Part shown: positions 1-12,100 of the stretch, in pieces
Layout: the number at the start of each line of letters is the position of its first letter
Numbering within the stretch: position 1 is the stretch's first letter
Assembly (NCBI GenBank): GCA_034336665.1
Contig: CM067570.1
Location: 23,579,002 to 23,643,001, forward strand
Direction: 5' to 3'
DNA from: Luscinia megarhynchos
Taxonomy: Eukaryota > Chordata > Aves > Passeriformes > Turdidae
DNA: 64,000 nt
Made by a program: the position numbers and the translations under genes
Notes under the pieces: generated by a model
The model's input: only the letters and a program-made list of their open reading frames with translations
What the model was told of the DNA's origin: nothing
Database searches by the model: none

Positions 1-1764
1 ATTGGAGTTGTGCACATTCTCAGGATCAAGACCTGAAAGACAACAAAGTCTTTTCTACTAAAGTCTACTGATGTCAGTTTTTGTTCTTTATTCAAGTGTC
101 AAATTGCATTTACAAAATATATTTTTAATCTGGGCAAATTTAGATTTGCAGGAAGGAATGGGATGTAACTTACTCTTCATTGTTCTTTGCTGAAAGTCCC
201 TGATTTATTCAAATTTCAGCATTTAATCTAAATCCAGTATCCTGAATAAAACCCCCAAAAGTCCAGTGCTGTCTCATTGATGTGCTGGTGTGCAACAAAT
301 AAGAAAGGCTGCAAGCACATAAATAATCACTCATTTAGCCATACCCCAAAGTGTTTATTGGCTTGAATAGACACTTCTGTACTGAAATAGACACTTCTAT
401 ACTTATTTACAGGTAGGGAAGTCCAGGAGGAGATCAGTGACCTTACCAAAGTTCGTGCAAATGTTAATGGCAGGAAACTGGCCTGATTTCTTGTCTAATT
501 CTGTATCTGTGGGATTGTGCTTTAGTAATCAGCACTGTTTTCAACTGCACTTTTTAACCCTGAGTATGAGTGATTTTAATATCTTTCAGAGACAGATAAT
601 GGGAAATACATTGAAAAACCTGGTAAGTCAATTAACATCTGCAAGATGCACAGAGCCAGTGGCAAAGAGTGCAATAGAAAATGCAATCTCTTTTATTTGT
701 GATCCAGCACACCACAATATCTAGAGAATAAGTCAGATGAAATGATATTGCCTAGACCTAATTCTTTGCTCAGAGCTATGCTTACAGATCTGTCACACCT
801 CAGTGAAAACTACACACTGATATCTGCAAGTGGAAAATTTTAGAAGGCCCATTGCAGCAGTGAGAGATTGATGTCTGTTTTTAATGAAATTTTATTGTGG
901 AGCTCCAAACTACTGTGTATCAAATATCCTGCACAATCTTTGTCAAATATTTGTGAAATCATCAGCAGAAGGCATAGACTTTCTGACCATTAACCACATG
1001 AAGACAGCAGCAGCAAGATAGTTTAGCTCATACAAAAAATGGTTATGTGCCATGGTTAGGAGGAACCTTGAGCCTCCTCTGGCTCATACAATCTTACTTA
1101 GCTGTTCATACAGATTCTCAGAGGCACTTTTTTTTATTAGAAATCTCAAGTTTTGACAATTCTGCCATACATAGTATGTAAAGCAAATTAAGGCATCAAA
1201 AACAAGAAGCTTCAGAAAAAAATTCACTCTGGTAATGTAATGAAATTTCTGAGGTAAAGATTGTTCTTTGTAAAGCTTTGTTTTGTTAATTTTGTGTATT
1301 ATTGTGAGGCAGTCTTCAGTACCAGTATGGGTATATTAATAACTGAGGTGAGGTTCTCGCTATTATTTGAGTGCAACAGAGCTGTCTGTGAGTTTGCTTC
1401 ACACCATTTGCCAACCAGCCTTTTTCTGACCATAGAAGAAGGCTCAGTCCTGGGCAGGGCAGCCCTGTCCCTGGCAGCCCCACTTGCTGCCAGCCAGGAG
1501 AAAGGACCTGCTGCTGCAGGAGCTCCATCACTCCCTGCTACTCACAGGCAAAATGGGAGTTAAGGGCTTCAGATGCAGTGTCATGTCTGAGTGCTAATCA
1601 GGGCCTCTGGCTTTCTGAGACACACAAATGAGAAAGAAAAGCTGTAAATAAGAAGGTTAATTTCTTATTTGCAGCAGTGCTGTAGGTTCATGGCAGAGTT
1701 ACAAGTGTTAGCACCGAGAAACACTTCTGTATTAACTTTTCTCTTTTCATATGTTTTTCTCTAG
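1..1764 (+). other. PPP1R1C: PPP1R1C intron (upstream part) with no firm exon
   Basis: This is the 3' part of an intron that begins before the window. I see no match to the expected preceding coding exons of PPP1R1C (the RKRRPTPASLV region). The only exon-like structure is the 33-base candidate at 590-622, listed separately. The rest is ordinary AT-rich intron with a GC-richer patch near 1440-1540 that happens to be open in two frames. The intron ends in a TTTTTCTCTAG acceptor at 1764. Confidence 0.75.
590..622 (+). CDS. PPP1R1C: Candidate 33-nt cassette exon of PPP1R1C (uncertain)
   Basis: An AATATCTTTCAG acceptor ends at 589 and a perfect GTAAGT donor begins at 623, enclosing 33 bases. The next firm exon starts with two bases that complete a codon, so the upstream exon should end in phase 1. 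Read in that phase, this segment is fully open (xETDNGKYIEKP after the split codon) and leaves phase 1 unchanged, so inclusion would insert 11 residues just before KDEKR. The mammalian protein I remember has no such insert, and EKDEKR aligns to EIDDKR without it. It could be a lineage-specific cassette exon or a chance pair of splice sites. No homology supports it. Confidence 0.27.
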
Positions 1765-1802
1765 AAAAAGATGAGAAGAGAACAAACATCTCACAGGCAG
1801 AG
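1765..1802 (+). CDS. PPP1R1C: PPP1R1C coding exon (KDEKRTNISQAE)
   Basis: This short 38-nt exon lies between an ATGTTTTTCTCTAG acceptor (ends 1764) and a GTAAGT donor (1803). The first two bases complete a codon from the previous exon, probably Glu. The next 12 codons read KDEKRTNISQAE, aligning residue for residue with the DDKRGPNTQGE stretch of mammalian PPP1R1C as remembered. The DEKR core and the QxE end are kept. In this family the segment links the N-terminal PP1-inhibitory region to the SPKQRKQ basic block and is expected to be disordered. It carries no known catalytic function. Frame choice rests on that alignment and on phase 0 joining to the 3604 exon. The other frame (KKMRREQ...) would not join to a conserved peptide. 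Confidence 0.85.
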
Positions 1803-2873
1803 GTAAGTGATTTTATTTTTTAAAACATATTTATTGTTAAAATGATTCTACTGTTAAAAACTCTTGGAAGCTCACTGAGGATCCTGGTGATACTTTTATT
1901 TACGTTTTCATGCCATCTGCAGCCTTTTAAGGACCATCACTTCCAAAGCAGGGCTGTGTAGAGCTGTGTGTGAGTTCTGCCAGCTCTCTTCTCTCTGTAC
2001 AGGGAGCTGGGAGAGGCAGGCTCCCCTGTCCTGGCTGCCATGCCCTGTTAGAGCACAGCAGAGCCAAGGTGACCCTGCCAGGTCACCCATCCCAGGGCTC
2101 TGTGCATCTGCTGCCCACAAAGACATTCAAACACCTCTCCCCTCCCTCCATCCCCTGCCAAGCCTGCAGCAGGCAGGGCAGTGATGTCTGCACAAGAGTT
2201 AAAAGCTGGCTCCTCCAATCCCATTTCTAACCTCCCCTTGCTTGGCTCCTGTTCCCTGATCCCTTTCTCCTTCACCCACGGCTCAGAGCAGCAGGCAGCA
2301 CTTTAAATAGCAGCAGGAGGTATTGATTGGTTCAAATTTGAGCTCCAATACAAACTTATAAAGATTTACTGGCCTGAGGTTCACCAAGATATCCCATAGT
2401 GTTTATAAATAGCTTTCTCTTCCCAACGCCAATATTTTATTTATAAATGTTATAATTCTATCCATTGTGATAAGCTAGGGTAATAGGATTAGCCCTACTA
2501 GTGTGAAACATGTCTCAAATGTTCCATGAAGAAATAGATCTGATTAAAATTCATGGTCTATATATTAGACATTTTTAGCAAATATTTGGGCAAAGGCAAC
2601 CTCATTACTACAACTAAAAATTGATCAAATGGGAGGGAGAAAAGCTTGGCTGCACAGTTTTTCTTTTCCTTAACCTTTTTGTTAGGAGTGTGATATGGTG
2701 CTTATGTCTTCCAATGCTAGCTAAGGTTATATTGTGTGAGGCTTTCTTGTCCTTTTTATGTAGACATAATTAATGTTGGTATAATATTGACACCAATTTA
2801 GCTGCTTTCATTTTGCAACAGCTGCTCTGCTTTAGCACTGAATATACTCCACTTAGTTTTTGTTAAATAAACA

Positions 2874-2950
2874 TTGATATAATATGGTAATACCATTATT
2901 ACTCTAGGTGTATTGGTATAATATAGTAATGGTATTATTACTCTGTGCAA
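2874..2950. repeat. Imperfect tandem duplication, 38-39 bp unit
   Basis: Two adjacent copies starting TTGATATAATATGGTAAT (2874) and TTGGTATAATATAGTAAT (2913) both run into ATTATTACTCT. They differ by several substitutions, so this looks like an old local duplication in AT-rich intron. Confidence 0.7.
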
Positions 2951-3452
2951 TTTTACTACCATTATTTTGGAATAATTTGTCTTTCATGCACAGATGTGAT
3001 TTTGGGGCCACAAAAAGTTTAATTGTGTCTAATGAGGGTCAGTTAACGGCTGAGTGATTGGCTGCTGAAATTATTATCTTAGGTTTAATAGAACACTTTG
3101 AAAAGGTACAGGGGAGGGATTTCCCACTTATTTATACAAAAATGTATATATTAATATTTCAGTACTACCTTACACATACATATAATCCCTGATTACACTG
3201 TAATTTGAATGTTGGCTAATGTAAACCTTGCAACTATTTTAATATACATGGACATTTATTTGCCTTATGAGAATCAATTACACTGGCTCTTAAAAGCACA
3301 GGCTGTCCTAATTTTATGTTCAACAAAGCTTTTATAGAGCAAAGAGTGATTTTCAGTAGTATTGGGTCCATCTTGCTTGGGAGTCATAAAGGCTGTCCAT
3401 TAAACACAAATTTGGGTCTTGGTTTTCCTGTATACAGGAGAGCTGATGTACA

Positions 3453-3508
3453 ACATCAGCAGTGCACAGAATGTTTTCTGACATCAGCAGTGCACGGAAT
3501 GTTTTCTC
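3453..3508. repeat. Tandem duplication of a 28-bp unit
   Basis: The unit beginning ACATCAGCAGTGCACAG at 3453-3480 is repeated at once at 3481-3508, with one internal A-to-G change and one change at the last base. It ends about 95 bases upstream of a PPP1R1C coding exon. The near identity suggests a recent duplication. Confidence 0.9.
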
Positions 3509-3603
3509 CCCTGAGCAGCACACAGGTGTGCTCTCAGGAGCTCTGGGGGGCTGTGCCCCGTCCCTGCCCGTGCTGTCTCACCTCTCTCTCTGTCCCTCCG
3601 CAG

Positions 3604-3664
3604 TCGCAGAGCGCGTCTCCCAAGCAGAGGAAGCAGAGCGTCTTCACCCCACCTGCCCTCAAAG
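3604..3664 (+). CDS. PPP1R1C: PPP1R1C coding exon (SPKQRKQSVFTPPALK)
   Basis: This 61-nt exon lies between a strong pyrimidine-rich CCTCCGCAG acceptor and a GTACTG donor at 3665. It reads SQSASPKQRKQSVFTPPALK plus one base of a split Gly codon. It is the clearest hallmark of the gene: mammalian PPP1R1C has ASPKQRKQSVYTPPTIKG here, and the paralogue PPP1R1A has the related MSPRQRKK. The basic KQRK block and the S/TP sites are conserved features of the family. Any phosphorylation of these sites here is inference. The exon is more GC- and CpG-rich than its flanks. A surrounding open stretch from about 3316 to 3879 is accidental read-through into intron, not a separate protein. Confidence 0.95.
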
Positions 3665-5178
3665 GTACTGCCAGCTCCTGCCCTGCCCTGCCCGGCCCGG
3701 GGCTCCTGTGGGAGGGGACAGTGGCACCAGAGCAGTGCCTGTGCCCAGGGCTCGTCCCCAGCCACCCCTGCCTTCTGCTCCCACTGCCTGGCACTGCCCA
3801 CCTGCCTGTGCTGGGCATCTCTGCATCCTCTGCACAGAGAGAAGTTTTTCTGCTTTGGTTAGTTTACTCTAACAGATAATTCAGTGCCAAACTATGAAAA
3901 GAGCTGCTTGAATATGTAAATTCTATTGGTGCTAGCCCCATAGAGTTCTCTGTTTCTTATTTGAAACCACTTCCCCATATTCTGCCTCTCTTTCCAGGCA
4001 GCTGTGGGAAGGAGAGCCAAAACCGTGGGCTGGGCATCTGACCTTAGGGAGTGTGAAGACTTTCTTGGGAAGATAAGGAAAAATGAGAAGTCTTGGTAAA
4101 AGTTTTGAGGGCTAACATGCTATTTAGAAATACATACAAAAGCAGAGGGACTATCACCTGGGATTGGAACAGCTCATTTAGGCCTTGCTTCTTATGTAGC
4201 TCTGAACAGAATTTGACTTGATGGTGCTTGCAGTGAAGCAAGAGCTGTGGTGATTCACAGCACTTCTGACTGACACTTGTCAGAGCAGGATTATTTTCAG
4301 ACTGCAGTCTGAAGGCCATCCTGCCAGGTGTCTCTTGATAGATAATGAATAGGTAAATTTCCATTTGGCTCCTTAACACAATTTATTACCTGGCAGAAAA
4401 GGTGGGATATCTGATTTGCTGTGTGAAATACTGCTGCTGTCATGAGGTAATTTACCATATCAGCCAGCTCTCTGTATCTCATTCTGTAGCTTCAGCTCCC
4501 TAATACTTGTCCTAGGCACAGTTAAAATATCACTCAGCTGCCACACAGAACTGTCTGATTGCCAAGATGGGCTGAAGTTCATGTGCTGGATATTCTAAAT
4601 AACTCTATTATGTTCAATTACAATATTTTTTCTGGAAGGAAAATGCTTTGCATGGATAGCAATACCTATTGATCTCACTGCTGTACTATTTTGCTGTACA
4701 AGACTAAACTAAATGCTGTGCAAATGAAATGCAGTGTAAAACTGGTCCTCATAGTTCCTCTCAAGAACCTCAGCATCCTAAATTTCACCATACTCCTAGA
4801 TACACAACTGGGCACTTGGAAGTTGATAACCCTTCCTGTAAACAGGCTGGATTGCTCCAGCTTTACCATACCTTTATTGTCATAAATATGACTCTTTTTA
4901 ATTTAAAAAACAATCATGGTGGAAATTTTCTTATTCTTCTTTTTCACTGGTATGAAAACATGAATTTTTTTTGTTTGGACTAAGAGACTATGAGGCAAGC
5001 ATATAGCAATGTAAAGTACACACAGTGCTATGAAATACACAAAGCTATTACTACTGAGAAATACAGAGTTTTTATAATTTAAATTATTCTGATTTTATAG
5101 TAGCTGAAGATAACACCATTCAACAGTATTTTCAGAATAACAGGCTTCACAGTTGCACTCTCCTCCTCAACTTTGAGC

Positions 5179-5200
5179 ATATATATATATATATATATAT
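5179..5200. repeat. (AT)n microsatellite
   Basis: Eleven AT dinucleotides in a row, shortly before a long A run. This is a simple sequence repeat in the PPP1R1C intron and a likely length polymorphism. Confidence 0.97.
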
Positions 5201-5238
5201 TTACTGTGCACTTTTTTCCCTCAGTAGATTCATAACAT

Positions 5239-5243
<5 letters not shown>

Positions 5244-5276
<33 letters not shown>
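5244..5276. repeat. Poly(A) homopolymer, 33 bases
   Basis: An uninterrupted run of 33 A flanked by AGTA on the left and GTAAAAG on the right. I do not recognise retrosequence immediately 5' of it, so it is called a simple repeat, not a retrogene tail. Confidence 0.95.
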
Positions 5277-5281
<5 letters not shown>

Positions 5282-5984
5282 AGAAAATCTATTTCTTTAC
5301 AGCCCCTTGTTTGCTCCACACCCTCCAAGGCTGTTACTAATGGAAGGTTGGATAGGCTGCTATCATTTAAAGCTGGAGACAACAAATGAAGTGGAGAAGA
5401 GGGGCAGATATTCTCATTTGTTAACTTCTCTGATATTTTAGTAGTTTAGCTGCTGTTGACTCAAAGTGCCCAGAAATAAGCCAGGCTTGCAGGCAGTGGA
5501 ACTGAGCCTGGAAGCTGAGGCAGCAGGGGTGTGGGGAGAGATGGGGGGCCATGGCAGGAGCTTGGCAGCAGAGAGGGATCAAGTGAAACCGTGGGCAGAG
5601 CCTGCTTCAGCCTGACTCCAAACATCCAAGGAGCTGAAAAGAGTTTTGTTGCAGTTTCTGTAAGTTTTTTGAAGCAATTACGACGCTGTGTGAGAGAAAG
5701 GTGGCTGGTTTCTGAACTGCTGGCTAGGCAGGAGAGAGCAAGAGGAAATGAATGTGCATGTTGTGGTTACAGGAGCCCATATAAAATGGGAAATTGTTGG
5801 CAGGGTTGTAAAGAGCAGAAGCAACATCAGACAATGGTGATGGCTGGTTACAAATACCAGAACTATAATACATGATATGTGAAATATCCAAATACATGAA
5901 AATATATGCAAACACAGTACTGCTGAGGTTATGCCTATCATGGTGAATATATGGAGATCAGCCTCTTAGTTAAATTGCCCAGGT

Positions 5985-6172
5985 GAGGGGTTCACATTCC
6001 CAGGGAAGCTGTGGCTGCCCCATCCCTGGAAGTGTCCAAGGCCAGGTTGGATGGAGCTCTGAGCATCCTGGTCTGGTGGGAAGTGTCCTGCCCACAGAAG
6101 GGGGGCTGGAATGAGATGGTCTTTAATGTCTTGTCCAACCCAAACCTTTCCATGATTCTGTGATTCTATTCT
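5985..6172 (+). mobile_element. CR1-type LINE fragment, 3' end, + orientation
   Basis: The stretch has the typical avian CR1 3' region: a CCCTGGAAGTGTCCAAGGCC block, then TTGGATGG, then TTGTCCAACCCAAACC, and finally CATGATTCTGTGATTCTATTC. The last part is the octamer-like tail that marks the CR1 3' terminus. It is severely 5' truncated, as is usual for CR1 copies, and has no coding capacity. The left edge is approximate. Confidence 0.88.
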
Positions 6173-9100
6173 TTGGTATATATGGGGGATTTTTTTTTCC
6201 CACTGTCACTACACTTATTAAACTAAAAATCAACATTATTAGCTAAGATCCTCCCCAGATATTTCAGTTTCATCATTACAGAAGCTCCCTCTAGCTCAAG
6301 GCTGGGCTGTGGCTGCTGCAGCAAGCTCTAGCAAACCTGGTGCAACAGGCAGGTTCTCATTCCTGCATATCTGTGTGTACTTTGGCTCCTGCTTTTATTT
6401 TCCTAAACAAAAACACACTAGAGTTCCTACAGACAGAAACAAATAGCTGACTCATCTCAGAGCATTGTTCTTTTTACTGGAAGACAGTGTGCTGGAAAAA
6501 TCAATGTGAGAGCTATTGATTGAAGTAGTAATCTGGAGAGGGACTCAGCCAGCCAACCAGATAACAGCTCAGCATGGTGTGCTCCTCAGTGTTATATTAC
6601 CAAACCTAATGGATGCCAAAGAGCTTTTCCATTTTGCTTTCACAGATATTTCTTTCCCTAACCTGCCACACTAGAGTTTGTTAATCCCATGCTGGTATGT
6701 GGCATGCAACTGTGGCAGAAGTCACTACCTGAAGATTGTCCCTAAAGAATCCATCATGTTCTCTTTGTTGTCGATTCACCTCTTGTCACAGTTTTTTTCT
6801 ATGTTTAGCAGCAATCTTAACTGAGGATTCATCATCTGCAGTTCCCCCCTCTGTGTCACTTTTTCTTCTGCTATTCATAGGCTTTCATGCCTGAACTTCA
6901 AATTCTCTCATCCTTTAAGGTCTTCTTCTTCATGTGTGAAGGTTGGCTTGAGCCTCCCTATGAAAAATACCATAAAAACAACCACAGGAATGTTTTGCAA
7001 TTTGAATAGTCACCAGTTTTGCCTTGGGCAATCTTTTCCAGTCAGTTCTCACTGTGTAAGGCCTTTTTTTCCTACTTACTAATCTGCTTCTTGTTCTGTA
7101 TGACAAAACCAAGAAGAATCCTTTGATCCTTTTCCAAAGTAGATGTCGAGCTGTTTTAGCACAAAGATCCATCCATCCATCAAAGCACAAAGAGCATCTT
7201 TAGAAATATCTTCATTATTCTGCTTGTGGGCTAGAGGAGCCCCTGGAGGTCTTGCTGGAGTCTCATTTTTTACCCTCACACTTGTCTAAAATGGGATGAT
7301 AACCCTCCCACATAGAGAGGGACCAAGTGAAGGCACCTTAGACTGCCAAGGCAGGAGTGGATTGCACTTACCCAGGCAATGGTGCTTCCTTGGTGTCACA
7401 TTCCCACTTGAAAACCAAAAGAGCACATCTGAGTCTCAGAGCTGCAGCTCTCCATCCCAGGCATGCCTGGTGCTGAGGCAGGTCTCCTCTCACCTAGGCA
7501 GTCATGTTTTGTTGGTGGCTCAGCTCATTCTTGGAAGGAAATGCAGGCAGCAGTGACAGGAAGCAAGGTTTACAAAGACTAACAGGAGAGAGCCTGAGCT
7601 GTTCCCAAACCTGCATTGCTCCCAGGGGTCCCAAACCCCCATGTTAGTACCAGCTATTGCTATTAATACTAGTGGCTATTTACATCCCACCAAGGTCTCC
7701 CCCTGTGAAGGAAGTGCACGTTCCCCAGTGATTTGAGGATTTCATTAGCAGAGAGTTTACTGACCTGGATGTGCTAGAGGTCAGGGAAATAGGAAAACTT
7801 CCCTCAGTTCACTCTGCAAGAGGCTGCTTGGATCAGATCGAGATCCTACTAGTTTCAGAAGGCTTTAAAGAAAGTTATTGTAGCTGTCTGTGTTCACTGG
7901 ACCACCTTTGCAATGAGGAGCCATCAAATCATAATTAAAGTCATTCCCCTACACAAGTATGGGATACATTTGACTGTTTTCCCTCTCAACCCTTTTGGGA
8001 AATAAATGCTTTAAATTCCCCTCCCCTAATGTATTTTTCTTTGCATAAAAACAAAGGCTTTTTCCTGAGCTAGGCCCCAGCTACAAGATTTGAAATGGGA
8101 TTAAATCAGAGCTGTTATAATCTAAAGAATATTCAAAGACATTATTTTGGTTTGAGTTATTAAAACAACCAGGACTCACTGGCTTTTCCCAAAGTGTTCA
8201 GACCCAGGGATTTGATACATGCATAATTCTAGTATTTACAATGATGGTGGATATTAAATGAGCTCCTTCTAGCTTCTGCCATGAATTTCAGATGCTCTGC
8301 TTGTTTAGTGCCTGCGTGTTCTTCTCTCCAAAGGAAATAACATGCAGAATAAATGATTAAAATCACGATGTCCCTCCTGAAATATGTAATTTATTAGAAG
8401 CAATTAGTACAGTATGTGGCCCTCATCCAAATTTGTAACCCCTTAGGCCAGCTTGATGATGTCTGATGCATCTCATTACTTTGTGACTGAAGGTTAACAA
8501 CTAACATTGGTAGAGTCTGGAGACATTAAAGATTATTGTTACTATGGTAAGTACTGAGTTTGGAGCCCATGAGAATCACTGTGGAACAAAAATCTCAGGC
8601 TAAATTTACTTCAAGTGGCACAGGAATGAAGTTTCTAAGACTTTAGCAGTCACTATAAAAACTTGCATCATTTTACAGGCTACCTTCTTACATGGCAAAC
8701 TCTGCAAAGAGCTTCTAGTGTTAACTAAACACATCAGTGCAAGAACACTAAACATCACACTGTCTTAGAAAGAGAAATACCATGTCTTTTTTTGCTTCTG
8801 CTTCATACATGGGCTTAAATTTAATTTTTAGGAAATGAATGTTAGCCATAATATCAGATATCTTACACAGTCTTCTAAACATCAAGGCCAGACCTATGAA
8901 AAGTCACAAATTAAGCTGGTGCTCAGTAAAACTTTTCTTGTGTGGGTGAGTCACTTTGACTCAGGCTATTACATTTTCCCAATCTCTCCAAGAATGATCC
9001 TTTTTCAAAGATGATTGTGCTGCACATCAGCCATGTGGCCAGAATACGAGATTGAGATGGTTTCCAACTATCCTCTCAGTCCTGAGTGTGTATTTTGGGC

Positions 9101-12100
9101 CTTCTTCCTTTTCCAGTAGGCTAAATGGCTGTGGTAACTAACAAAACCAGGCAATGTCCAGTGGCTGGAGCAATTCCTGAGGCTGGGGCAAAGTCTTCCT
9201 CCAATGCCTTAGCAGAGCTGCCATGTCCCTGGAGAAACATCTGTTCTTTAGCCTGGTACTGCCAGTTATTCAACACATTTCTTTTGAGTAGAAAATCTGT
9301 CTCAGTAGGTTGTTTCTTGGGTAGCAGAAGGCTGAGCTCTGCATTATTCTTTATGTGCACTCTTTTGTTTGTTCATTGTGACAAAATGCCATCAGTGCAT
9401 TTTGTTTCCTGGGTGGAAGGCCCACAACTGTCTGCACCTTCTGAAGCACTGGGAATAGAAGATTTATGCTGCAGTTTTGTATCATGGTGATTTTTCCTTG
9501 TCCCTAACTAGGTGCAGCTTTGTTTCCCAACTACTTGTTCTCGTCATTTCTGTATTGTTCTTATCCACATCTTAGTCAGATGCACCTGACACAGCCACAC
9601 CACTTGATGCAGAATGGCCTTGAATAAATTTCCTGGCTATCTTTACCAAGATGTTGCCTCCTAGTGCCTGGTCTTTTCCCTCCTCTCTCTACCCTCCTCT
9701 CTCCTTCCTCAGATTTGAACAGTAGGACGATGACAGTAGATACAATTAAGGAAAAAAAAGCTAAATTAATTAGCGAATCACTGAGTTGGTGACAGGGATA
9801 AATCAGATTGCTGCCATCTCAAGTTCAGTTGGCTGCCACTGTTATGGCCCTGCCCAACACGTTGGCAGGCACTGCTGCAGTCTGTATTTAATTTCTTACT
9901 GCTGGCAGCTTTGAATACATTTCATTTCACACAGCTGGCGGCTCCTGCCTCAAAATGGATTTGGGCTTGGCTGCAATAAATATTGCAGTACCTATAGAGA
10001 GACCAAGGTGTCCAGTGGAGACTAAGCTTGACATCTGTTCCACAGAAAAACTGGGATGTTTGTGTTATAACTTGTCATCTGCCACTATTACCTGGAGTGA
10101 AGGAAAAAAGGCTGTGTTGAGCACTAATGTCAGTCCCCAAATTACCTCGTGTGGTCCAACACAGACCAAAGTCTGGGGGAGTATTTCCACTGACCTCATT
10201 TGGCTCAGTGTGAAATCCACATATCTGATAGCTCCTTCTAATCTTCTGCAGTGAATGCTGAACTGGCCTCCTTCTAAAGATACAACTTTATGATGGAAGC
10301 TAATCTTAGGAAAATGCTGTGAAACAGCATTTATGACTTGAAAACAGTGTTATTAAGCACTGTGGTATTAAATACAGAGCAGTGTAAACATCACACTGTT
10401 TCTAAGCAGAAACAGACAACATTAAAAAGTCAATGTTTTAAGAGCTGCAACATAAGGTATTATAGAACAAAAGTGTGGGAGACATAGTACATATTTTAAA
10501 ATGTAAAGTAGAAATCCCAGAAAGGGAAGCATGTGTTGTTCTGGTTACTTTATTTTACAAGATGTATTTATAGTGAAATTACAAAGATTTTGGCAGTTTT
10601 GTGTTCTGAATTGAAGCAGCTTTTGAAGAAAAGATAATATTTTTATAGGAGAAGATGTAAGATTCTTATGAAGTCAGCCTTTTGACAGAGCATTAAATTT
10701 TATTTCCTTGCTGTATGTTCTGTGCTGGAGGTTAACAACCCAGCCACATGGCAGACACTGTCTCCAGCAAGCCTTGCTGTAATAAATAATAATTGCCCCT
10801 CTGTTTCATCTAAAGCATTGTAAATCTGGAATTTGATCCCGAGCAAGATGGCAGAATGAAGACCTAGATTACACATTGCTGCTCCTGTTGAGTGTTTGAC
10901 ATCTCCCAGACAGGCAGGGCAGGGCTGTGCAGGCAGTGGGGACAAGCCAGGGGCTCACTCCCCTGTTCTGGGCCAGGACCAGCCCCAGTGGGGAGAGCAC
11001 ACTGCTCCTGCAGCAGTGCAGGGGCACAGCTGGGCAAACAGCAAGGGAGCTTGCTCAGCTTGCATTGGGCTCCTTGCAGGTAGATGCTATATACAAATAC
11101 AGAGGTACCTCTCTAAGTAGTGCATTTCTGAAAAGTTTCCATAGTATGTGGGCTGCTGTCTCATTTGATTTACCCTTAGAAAGAAAAGCCTTCCCTGCAT
11201 TTACACCTAACTGCATATTTCTACAATCCCTCTTTGGCTATTAATGTCTCCATATATAAAAATCCCCACCCCCAAAAGGCAAAGCTTTCAGAAGACAGGC
11301 AAGCTCAGGGTTAAGAGTGAATTTGTATAACATGAAAGGCCCCACTGTGCATTGAGCAGGGGCATTAGCCTGACACAGCAGAATCATCCCACGACCTCCC
11401 AGCTGCAATTCCATCAGCTGTGCTGCTCTTTGTGAGCATGTGAGACTAGGTGCAGGCTCACAGCCACCAGCCAAGCCCCCACACCTGCTGTGACTCCTGG
11501 GACCAGGGCAGGGATTTCCATGAGAGTGGCTCCTGGCCACAAGCTGCTCTTCCAGGGACAGTAGCTCACCATTAGCTCTTTCACTTCAGGTTTCACCCTG
11601 GCCTGAGCCAAGGTCCCAGTAGCACATTAGCTCTGTGATATCTCTATTCTGAACAATGTAGTCCTTATTTCTGTGGTTTAGCTAAGAGAAACAGAGAGAA
11701 GCCATGCTTCTGATTTTTATGGGACCATCTGTGCTGGGTTTCTTGTGGTGGGGATGTTTTCTGGGTTTTTAGTACTTGATTTTTTTTTCCTTTTGAAGTG
11801 GATGCCTATTGGTCTGAATTTATTGAAAACCAAAAATTTTCTACAGAAAGCCATGTGGTTCTACTCCCCTCCATAATTTCTCCCTTCCTTCACCCCTTGG
11901 GATGCAACATTGCCCAGTATAGCAAGAACACAGAGTTCCCAAAACCATCCACCAGAGCTTTGGCATGGAGACAAGAACACGAGCAGCCTGAAGATTTCAA
12001 CCACATCCTTTCAGGCCTGCAGCTAGGACTGAGTGCTCACATGAATTATGTGTGACTGTGACCAGAAAAACACAGGAAATACTGCAGCTAGCATATGGAT

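Larger units (their letters stand above)
1803..3603 (+). other. PPP1R1C: PPP1R1C intron
   Basis: This 1.8 kb intron has GTAAGT at its 5' end and a long pyrimidine tract, CCTCTCTCTCTGTCCCTCCGCAG, at its 3' end. It holds an imperfect 38-39 base tandem duplication rich in ATTATTAC at 2874-2950. A near-perfect 28-base tandem duplication lies at 3453-3508, close upstream of the next exon. No other gene or RNA is recognisable. Confidence 0.8.

Noticed and set aside
3316..3879. 187-codon + strand open frame around a PPP1R1C exon
   Set aside because: It includes the true 61-nt exon in frame, but both ends are intron read-through past good splice sites. The conserved part is only 3604-3664.
5205..5283. 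Processed retrogene ending in the 33-base A run
   Set aside because: No recognisable transcript-like sequence precedes the A run and no target-site duplication is clear, so it is treated as a simple repeat.
7169..7181. ATCC tetranucleotide microsatellite
   Set aside because: Only about three units, too short to list as a repeat.
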